Shown here piece after piece: positions 13,004-18,101 of a stretch of DNA of 18,101 nt (the stretch's first letter is position 1; each line of letters starts with the position of its first letter). The stretch covers positions 1 through 18,101 of the forward strand of contig JALSTE010000127.1 in NCBI GenBank assembly GCA_026983855.1, written 5' to 3'. Origin of the DNA: Acidimicrobiia bacterium. Lineage in GTDB: Bacteria; Actinomycetota; Acidimicrobiia; Acidimicrobiales; Poriferisodalaceae. A model generated the notes under the pieces. That model saw only the letters and a program-made list of their open reading frames with translations. It made no database searches and was not told the origin of the DNA. The position numbers were made by a program, and so were the translations under genes.

Positions 13004-13798
13004 ATGGCGAACACCATCCAAAAGCGAAAGCCCACGATCACCGAGAAGATCGGCGAATCCACCGGCTCCATGGTTCAGAAGACCCAGGAGTCGCAGATCT
13101 GGAACTCGATCTTCCGGCCGGGTTCGATCTTCCGCAAGGGCTACACCGACAGCCCCCGGAACCGGTCCTACGTGATCATGAACAGCGTGCTGTACCACCT
13201 GCACCCGGTGAAGGTGAAGAGGCACGCGGTCAAGGTCTCCTACACCCTCTGCCTGGGTGGGCTGAGCTTCTTCCTGTTCATCCTGCTGACGGTGACGGGC
13301 ATCTTCCTGATGTTCTTCTACCGCCCCACCGCGGCGGCGGCCTGGTCCGACATCGCGGCCCTCAAGACCTCGGTCACCTTCGGTCTGCTGGTGCGGAACA
13401 TGCACCGATGGGCGGCCCACCTCATGGTGCTGTCGGTGTTCCTGCACATGGCCCGGGTCTTCTACCACGGGGCCTACAAGGCGCCCCGGGAGTTCAACTG
13501 GATCATCGGAATCGTCCTGTTGACCCTCACCCTGCTGCTGTCGTTCACCGGCTACCTGCTGCCGTGGGACCAACTCTCCTACTGGGCGGTCACCGTGGGA
13601 ACCAACATGATGGGCTTCAGCCCCGTGTTCGGCGACTCGGTCCGCTTCGTGCTGCTCGGGGGTAAACAGATCGGGGCCGAGACCCTGCTCCGTTGGTACG
13701 TCCTGCACGTGCTGATGCTGCCCTTCGTAATCGTGATCTTCATGGCCATCCACTTCTGGAGAGTCCGCAAGGACGGCGGGATCTCCGGCCCGCTGTAG
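13004..13798 (+). CDS. Cytochrome b6-type subunit of quinol:cytochrome c reductase
   Basis: The N-terminal half of cytochrome b, 264 residues, with four transmembrane helices that bind two b hemes. The ligands are H134 (RNMHRW) and H148 (FLHMARV), 14 residues apart as in cytochrome b6, and H235 (RWYVLH) and H250 (MAIHFW), 15 apart as in b6. The segment FTGYLLPWDQ (181-190) and the C-terminal end RKDGGISGPL are also b6-like. Cys83 in TLCLGG lies 51 residues before H134, the same as Cys35 to His86 in b6, where the Cys binds heme ci/cn covalently. The first about 60 residues are a cytosolic extension. The remaining cytochrome b helices are encoded by the next gene; actinobacterial QcrB is usually a single fused chain. 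Confidence 0.95.
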   Translation: MANTIQKRKPTITEKIGESTGSMVQKTQESQIWNSIFRPGSIFRKGYTDSPRNRSYVIMNSVLYHLHPVKVKRHAVKVSYTLCLGGLSFFLFILLTVTGIFLMFFYRPTAAAAWSDIAALKTSVTFGLLVRNMHRWAAHLMVLSVFLHMARVFYHGAYKAPREFNWIIGIVLLTLTLLLSFTGYLLPWDQLSYWAVTVGTNMMGFSPVFGDSVRFVLLGGKQIGAETLLRWYVLHVLMLPFVIVIFMAIHFWRVRKDGGISGPL

Positions 13799-13819
13799 GC
13801 CGGGACTGGGAGACATTCG

Positions 13820-14590
13820 ATGACAGAGATTCCCGAACACCTTCTCAAGCGGAGCAAGTCGGCCAAGGCCAAGAAGGCCGCCGCCCCGGCCGGGGAGGCC
13901 GCGTCCACCGAGGACACCTCCAAGATCCCCCGGGCCCTGCTCGAGCGCAGCCGGGCCGCCAAGGCCAAGGCCGGTGGTGGCGACTCCGGTGGCGGCGCCC
14001 CCTCCGGCGGTGGCGCCGCGCCGGTCCCCGCCGGTCCCTCGGGCGGTGGGGTGGCCACCCTCGCCCCTCCGGTGGCCCTGGGTCCCGACGGTCACACCCA
14101 GCGGTTGCTCACCGTGGTCAAGTCGGGCTCCATCCAGGACATCAAGTCCAAGCCGGTCGACAAGGTGCACACCTGGCCCCACCTGCTGGCGGCGGAGTTC
14201 ACGGCGGCGCTGTTCATTCTGGCCTTCACCCTGATCTTCAGCATCTTCATCAACGCCCCCCTGCTGACCCTCGCCGATGCCAACAACACCCCCAACCCGG
14301 CCAAGGCGCCCTGGTACTTCCTGGGTCTGCAGGAACTCCTCACCATGTTCGACCCCATGATCGCCGGCGTCACCCTCCCCGGGGTGGTCCTGGTGGTGCT
14401 GGGTATGGCCCCCTTCGTCGACAAGAACCCGTCCAACAAGCCCGAGGACCGCAAGTTCATGATCTCCCTCATGACCGTGCACCTCATGTTCTGGGCCGTG
14501 CTGACCCTGATCGGCTCCTTCTTCCGGGGTCCCGGATTCAACTTCACCTACCCCTGGGACACCGGTCTCACCGGAATCTTCCACCTGTAA
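13820..14590 (+). CDS. Cytochrome b C-terminal / subunit IV-type protein
   Basis: The C-terminal half of cytochrome b, 256 residues, with three membrane helices (about 126-146, 181-200, 215-235). The quinol-oxidation motif is APWYFLGLQELL (A163-P164-W165-Y166), in place of the PEWY of mitochondria and cyanobacteria. The first roughly 95 residues are an unusual cytosolic tail rich in Ala, Gly, Pro and Lys that contains two copies of a basic motif, IPEHLLKRSKSAKAK (4-18) and IPRALLERSRAAKAK (36-50). GGGAGA lies 6 bases before the ATG. It follows the b6-type gene by 21 bases and together they replace a full-length cytochrome b. Confidence 0.93.
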   Translation: MTEIPEHLLKRSKSAKAKKAAAPAGEAASTEDTSKIPRALLERSRAAKAKAGGGDSGGGAPSGGGAAPVPAGPSGGGVATLAPPVALGPDGHTQRLLTVVKSGSIQDIKSKPVDKVHTWPHLLAAEFTAALFILAFTLIFSIFINAPLLTLADANNTPNPAKAPWYFLGLQELLTMFDPMIAGVTLPGVVLVVLGMAPFVDKNPSNKPEDRKFMISLMTVHLMFWAVLTLIGSFFRGPGFNFTYPWDTGLTGIFHL

Positions 14591-14601
14591 GGAGAGCGCA
14601 C

Positions 14602-15468
14602 ATGTCTGCTGGAACCGTGCTCGCCATAGCCATACCGGTACTCGTGATCCTGGCCGCGGCGGTGGCCTTCACCTCGGCCCGTCGTCGTGACGCCGGACGT
14701 CTGGGTCAACTCTCACGCGAGACCCGTTCGCGTGACCGGGTCAGTGTGGGCCACGCCGCCGAGGGCACCTCGGCGGGCCGTGAGGTCGAGAAGGCCGCGG
14801 TTCTGGAGCGGATCGGTGGCGATCTGGAGCCCGTGGTCGAGGCCACCCCCCCGGCCAGGTGGACCCCTCCGGATCCCGAGACCCTCGGCGTCACCCGTCG
14901 TCAGGTCCTGAACCGCTCGGCGATCACCCTGATGCTGCTGAGCATCAGCGGCTTCGGAGCCGCCTCCCTGGCCTTCCTCTGGCCCCAGGTGAAGGGCGGG
15001 TTCGGGGCCAAGGTCAAGGTCGGCACCCGGGCCGATGTGGACGCCGCCATAGCCAACGCCCAGCCGGCTCCCAACTTCGCCTACTTCGTCGAGGCCCAGG
15101 CCTACATCCAGCCCTACCCCGCCGACGCCCTGGACGCCGCCGCGGCCGTGTACCCGGAGAACATCCTCGCCGGCATGAGGGAGGGCTACGTGGCCCTCTG
15201 GCAGAAGTGCCCCCACCTGGGTTGCAAGGTTCCGGCCTGTGCCAGTTCCCAGTGGTTCGAGTGCCCCTGTCACGGCTCGCAGTACAACCGGGTGGGGGAG
15301 AAGAAGGCCGGTCCGGCCCCCCGGGGCATGGACCGGTTCCCCATCATCTTCGACGGCGACGACGTGATCATCGACACCGGCACCGTGGTCCAGGGTCCGG
15401 TGATCGGGACCAACACCACCAACCAGGGTCTCGAGGGGCCTCACTGCACCAGCGGTGGTCATGGTTGA
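14602..15468 (+). CDS. Rieske [2Fe-2S] protein of the reductase
   Basis: A 288-residue Rieske subunit. Box 1 is C203-P-H205-LG-C208 and box 2 is C221-P-C223-H224-GS; by family knowledge C203, H205, C221 and H224 bind the cluster and C208-C223 form the disulfide. There is a first hydrophobic helix at about 3-24, a polar linker (26-97), then a twin-arginine motif TRRQVL (98-103) leading into a second helix (about 106-127), which fits Tat-dependent export of the folded cluster domain with the linker in the cytosol. The C terminus ends in a short Gly/His tail. AAGGAG lies 7 bases before the ATG. Its stop lies inside the next small ORF, which begins 8 bases earlier. Confidence 0.94.
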   Translation: MSAGTVLAIAIPVLVILAAAVAFTSARRRDAGRLGQLSRETRSRDRVSVGHAAEGTSAGREVEKAAVLERIGGDLEPVVEATPPARWTPPDPETLGVTRRQVLNRSAITLMLLSISGFGAASLAFLWPQVKGGFGAKVKVGTRADVDAAIANAQPAPNFAYFVEAQAYIQPYPADALDAAAAVYPENILAGMREGYVALWQKCPHLGCKVPACASSQWFECPCHGSQYNRVGEKKAGPAPRGMDRFPIIFDGDDVIIDTGTVVQGPVIGTNTTNQGLEGPHCTSGGHG

Positions 15469-15574
15469 GCACACGTCACGACCAGACCGGCCGGTGATCA
15501 CCTCAGCGGGTGTCGGCGACCGGGAATCCAACGACAGGACGCTGTCCGGACTACGGGCGGGGGAGAATCTGTGA
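15461..15574 (+). CDS. Candidate 37-residue microprotein inside the respiratory operon
   Basis: An ORF from ATG 15461 to TGA 15572-15574 exactly bridges the gap between the Rieske and cytochrome c genes. It overlaps the Rieske stop by 8 bases and its own stop overlaps the GTG of the cytochrome c gene as GTGA. The product is hydrophilic and charged (begins MVEHTSRPDRPVITSAG, ends LRAGENL) with no Cys and no membrane segment. The double overlap suggests a real, translationally coupled gene in a tightly packed operon where a 102-base gap would otherwise stand out. No family is recognised. Confidence 0.55.
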   Translation: MVEHTSRPDRPVITSAGVGDRESNDRTLSGLRAGENL

Positions 15575-16674
15575 TCTACGCGGCATCGACGGAACGCTCG
15601 GTGGGACTGGTGCTACTGGCACTGATCCTGGTGGGCTGGGTCGCCTACATCTTCATCAACATCCGCCAGGCCAAGGGTGAGATCGGGGCTGAGGTCGAAC
15701 TGGCCCCCAACCGGGCCCCCCTGCCCTCCGACGAGGAGTTCGAGACCACCAAGCTGGAGCGCATCCAGGCCTGGGGCGTGGTGTTCCTGGCGGTCATCGC
15801 CGTGACCCTTCCGGTCTACTGGCTGCGTGAGCCGGGACGCCAGGCCGGGGCCATCCGGGGTTTCGCCGAACGGTCCGTCTCCCGGGGGGAGAGGGAGTTC
15901 ACCGAGGGATTCCAGTGCAACGCCTGCCACGGTCCCGAGGGTGTGGGTGGCTCGGCCCCCGCCGTTCTCGAGCTCCAGATGGGTGACAAGACCATAAAGG
16001 TGCAGGCGTCCTACGTGGCCCCCTCCCTGAATGACGTCTTCTACCGATTCGACACCGGAATCGACAAGCCGGAGGACTCCACCGAGGTCCGCAACATCAT
16101 CACCTTCGGGCGGGCGCCGATCATGCCGGCGTGGGGTCTGGCCGGTGGGGGTCCGGGCAACGAACAGCAGATACAGGACGTGATCGACTACCTGTGGAGC
16201 ATCCAACTCACCCCCGAGGAGATGGCGGCCAAGGTCAACGACCAGATAGCGGCCTATGAGTCCGATCCGGCCAATGCCGGCAAATCCGAGGGTCAGGTTC
16301 TCTTCGAGCTGAACTGCGCCCGCTGCCACACCCCGAACTGGAACGCCCGGGGCAGCCACGAGCAACCCCTGGGCAACGTGGTCGTGGTGGAACCGGGTCA
16401 GCCCGGTGCCGGTGGCTACGGTCGGCCCCTGAACTCCGTGAGTCTCACCGAGCAGTTCCCCGATCCGGCCACGCAGATGGACTTCGTCAAGAAGGGTGCG
16501 GTGGAGAACGCCCCCTACGGCACCCACGGGGTCGGGAACTACGGCATGCCCGGCTTCGGCGACTTCCTCACCGATGAGCAGATAATGGCCATAGTCGAGT
16601 ACGAGAGAAGCCTCGAACAGCAGCCCGGGGTCACCACCCGGGCCGTCGCCGAGGCCACGGGCAGCGGGGAGTGA
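15571..16674 (+). CDS. Membrane-bound diheme cytochrome c
   Basis: A 367-residue protein with two N-terminal transmembrane helices (about 11-30 and 67-85) and two external class I cytochrome c domains. Heme sites are C116-NAC-H120 and C249-ARC-H253; Met185 (IMPAWG) and Met326 (GMPGFG) are the likely axial ligands. It probably replaces cytochrome c1/f as the electron acceptor of the Rieske protein; two hemes on one chain recall actinobacterial QcrC, although here there are two N-terminal helices rather than one C-terminal anchor. The GTG start has GGGAGA 4 bases upstream and overlaps the stop of the 37-residue ORF. Its stop overlaps the next gene start (GTGA). Confidence 0.92.
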   Translation: MIYAASTERSVGLVLLALILVGWVAYIFINIRQAKGEIGAEVELAPNRAPLPSDEEFETTKLERIQAWGVVFLAVIAVTLPVYWLREPGRQAGAIRGFAERSVSRGEREFTEGFQCNACHGPEGVGGSAPAVLELQMGDKTIKVQASYVAPSLNDVFYRFDTGIDKPEDSTEVRNIITFGRAPIMPAWGLAGGGPGNEQQIQDVIDYLWSIQLTPEEMAAKVNDQIAAYESDPANAGKSEGQVLFELNCARCHTPNWNARGSHEQPLGNVVVVEPGQPGAGGYGRPLNSVSLTEQFPDPATQMDFVKKGAVENAPYGTHGVGNYGMPGFGDFLTDEQIMAIVEYERSLEQQPGVTTRAVAEATGSGE

Positions 16675-17501
16675 GCACGATGGTCAACCTCATCGGGATC
16701 GTCTGGGATCCCACCATCATCGGTTACCTGGCGGTGTCCATCGGCGTGGTGGTGCTCTGTGGATCGGTATATCTGCTGCTGGCCACCAATCTGGGTACCC
16801 GGCTGGGGTTCCTCGTGGCCCTTTCGGGCCTGGCCGGCTGGTTCATGCTGATGGGCATCGTGTGGTGGGTTTACGGAATCGGTCTCAAGGGGGGTGGGCC
16901 CGAGTGGCGGCCCGTCGAGGTCACCACATCGATGCAGATCTCCCGCATCGACAAGGTGAGGGATCTGGGCCGGGCCCTGGACCAGGGCTCCGACCAACTC
17001 CCCGACGGTTGGCACTCCCTACCCCCCGAGGAGAAGGGCGACGTGGTGGCCGCCGCCTCCTCGGCCGTGACCTGCGCCCCTGGGGACGAGAGGCTGAGTG
17101 AACCGGTCAACAACTGCCTTTTCTCCGGCACCTCCGAATTCACCGACGTGGGCACCTTCGAGGTCGGGGGACGTCGCTACCGGCCCCTGGGAATACCGAA
17201 CAACGTGGTGACCGACTTCCTGATTCCCTCGCGCGGTACCCCCCACTACGTCGTGGTCCAGGTCCAGCCCTACAAGCCGGCCGGGCCGGTCGACCTCAAC
17301 GCCGAGAACCCGCCACCGCCCCCTGAGCTGGATCCCAACGCCCCCGTCTACGACATCATCCTGGTGCGCCATCAGGGCAACCTGCGATTCCCACCGGCGA
17401 TGATCACCATCATGTCCACCCTGTTGTTCGCCGTGACCGCCTACCAACTCCACCGTCGCGACCTGGCCGCCATGGCCGCCCGCGCCGCGAGTTCGGTCTG
17501 A
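16671..17501 (+). CDS. Uncharacterised membrane protein with a large external domain
   Basis: A 276-residue protein of no family that I recognise. Two helices (about 16-38 and 46-69) with an Arg in the short loop between them, then a soluble region 70-241, and a third helix 242-259 followed by a basic tail HRRDLAAMAARA. The positive-inside rule puts the 70-241 domain outside; it contains one Cys pair (C135, C149) that could form a disulfide, and a Pro-rich linker near 213-219. No heme, copper or iron-sulfur motif is seen. It starts at GTG 16671 overlapping the cytochrome c stop (an ATG at 16680 is an alternative), and ends 10 bases before nuoA, so it joins the reductase genes to the complex I genes. 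An accessory subunit role is inferred from position. Confidence 0.82.
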   Translation: MSTMVNLIGIVWDPTIIGYLAVSIGVVVLCGSVYLLLATNLGTRLGFLVALSGLAGWFMLMGIVWWVYGIGLKGGGPEWRPVEVTTSMQISRIDKVRDLGRALDQGSDQLPDGWHSLPPEEKGDVVAAASSAVTCAPGDERLSEPVNNCLFSGTSEFTDVGTFEVGGRRYRPLGIPNNVVTDFLIPSRGTPHYVVVQVQPYKPAGPVDLNAENPPPPPELDPNAPVYDIILVRHQGNLRFPPAMITIMSTLLFAVTAYQLHRRDLAAMAARAASSV

Positions 17502-17511
17502 TCGGGGCCTC

Positions 17512-18084
17512 ATGGCCCAGTACCTGCCGGTCCTCGCCCTCGGAGTCCTCGGAGTCCTCTTCGTACTGATCAGCATCCTGGCCTCGCGACTCCTGGCCCC
17601 CCAGCGGGCCACGGGGGCCAAGACCGCTCCCTATGAGTGCGGGATCACCGACACCCCCCGACTTCCGGACAAATTCGGGGTCAGGTTCTATCTGGTGGCG
17701 ATGCTGTTCATCATGTTCGACATCGAGATCATCTTTCTCTACCCGTGGGCGGTGGCGAACCGCGAGCTGGGCACCTTCGGCCTTCTGGCGATGGTGCTGT
17801 TCGTGGCCATCTTCTTCCTGTCCTTCGTCTACGAACTGGCGTTGGGGGGTATGAACTGGGGTCCGGGGCGCAAGCGGCTGGAACCCATGCGATCGCAGCT
17901 GCGCACCTCCACGAGCACCATCCGCAGGGTGGGTCTCGAGGGCCGCATCTCCCTCACCGGTGAGCCGCTTTCCGTCGATGCCACCGGGGACCAGTTCGAA
18001 ATGATGCCGCAGCAGGATGGCCCCGGTGCCGACGAGGACTCCCCCTGGGAGGAATCGACCGAGCCGACGGGGACGATCTCATGA
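17512..18084 (+). CDS. nuoA: NADH-quinone oxidoreductase subunit A
   Basis: NuoA is a small membrane subunit of complex I near the quinone site. Three helices (about 6-28, 59-80, 88-112), the conserved loop APYECGITDT (39-48) with Cys43, and the second-helix motif FDIEIIFLYPWAV (69-81) identify it. The usual length is about 120; here a hydrophilic, acidic C-terminal extension of roughly 70 residues (about 118-190) is added. It is joined to the reductase genes with only 10 bases between, with no promoter visible, and its stop overlaps the next start as ATGA, so a nuo operon continues beyond the window. Confidence 0.94.
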   Translation: MAQYLPVLALGVLGVLFVLISILASRLLAPQRATGAKTAPYECGITDTPRLPDKFGVRFYLVAMLFIMFDIEIIFLYPWAVANRELGTFGLLAMVLFVAIFFLSFVYELALGGMNWGPGRKRLEPMRSQLRTSTSTIRRVGLEGRISLTGEPLSVDATGDQFEMMPQQDGPGADEDSPWEESTEPTGTIS

Positions 18085-18101
18085 GCGACTGGCGTTCCAG
18101 G
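18081..18101 (+). CDS. nuoB: Start of next gene, probably nuoB (truncated by window end)
   Basis: An ATG at 18081 overlaps the nuoA stop (ATGA) and is open for seven codons, MSDWRSR, to the window end. The nuoA-nuoB order is nearly universal, so NuoB is likely, but the visible residues alone do not show it. Confidence 0.5.

Noticed and set aside
12950..14584. 544-residue open frame on the minus strand across the cytochrome b genes
   Set aside because: Its Gly/His/Glu-rich translation is the mirror of hydrophobic cytochrome b codons; no domain is visible.

Overview
The window is very GC-rich DNA with dense, mostly operonic genes. It looks like a chromosomal segment of an actinobacterium, and the gene content fits a deep-branching lineage such as Acidimicrobiia; that placement is an inference from gene order and protein features, not a database result. 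Its left part recalls the Mycobacterium tuberculosis order mshA - YbjN-domain gene - proC - small excisionase-type HTH gene - hemA/hemC/hemD. Its heme block matches the rex-hemACD arrangement known from Streptomyces. No rRNA, tRNA, CRISPR array, transposase or phage gene was seen.

Layout, left to right. (1) 3-1663: an MshA-type glycosyltransferase (probable first step of mycothiol synthesis) and a YbjN-domain protein. (2) 1664-2010: a noncoding stretch with an AT-rich island, an 18-bp inverted repeat and a perfect 51-bp tandem duplication covering the promoter and start codon of proC. (3) 2011-3985: proC, a small HTH protein and a SAM hydrolase (DUF62) gene. (4) 3986-4375: a structured noncoding stretch with three consecutive palindromes, a promoter, and two overlapping very small ORFs, one encoding a 28-residue hydrophobic peptide. 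(5) 4376-9490: rex, hemA, hemC, hemD and hemL, i.e. the redox repressor plus the C5 tetrapyrrole pathway without hemB. (6) 9556-11589, minus strand: a geranylgeranyl-reductase-family flavoprotein (possibly a menaquinone side-chain reductase) and a membrane-anchored monoheme cytochrome c. (7) 11590-12117: a divergent regulatory region with a 27-bp palindrome, a 32-bp direct repeat and a Rex-type operator. (8) 12118-18101: a tightly packed respiratory operon encoding a small membrane protein, a 2[4Fe-4S] ferredoxin, a split cytochrome b of b6/subunit IV type, a Rieske protein, a 37-residue microprotein, a diheme cytochrome c, an unknown membrane protein, nuoA, and the first codons of a gene that is probably nuoB.

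The unifying theme is redox-controlled respiration. Rex is encoded here beside the heme genes that supply the cytochromes. A good Rex-like site (TTGTG-N8-CACAA) overlaps the -10 element of the respiratory operon. That operon runs without a visible internal promoter from the quinol:cytochrome c reductase into complex I. The reductase is notable: its cytochrome b is split like cytochrome b6f and carries a Cys exactly 51 residues before the first heme-ligand His, the position that binds heme ci/cn covalently in b6f, whereas actinobacterial QcrB is normally one fused chain. A 2[4Fe-4S] ferredoxin and an uncharacterised membrane protein head the operon. A short basic motif of the form (I/V)P-x-x-LL-x-RS occurs three times, in the cytosolic tails of the b subunit IV homologue and of the divergent cytochrome c. 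Plus-strand promoters share a recognisable -10 of the form TA(C/G)C(C/G)T. At proC, the SAM hydrolase gene, the small-ORF locus and rex it lies 7-9 nt before the ATG, which suggests leaderless mRNAs.
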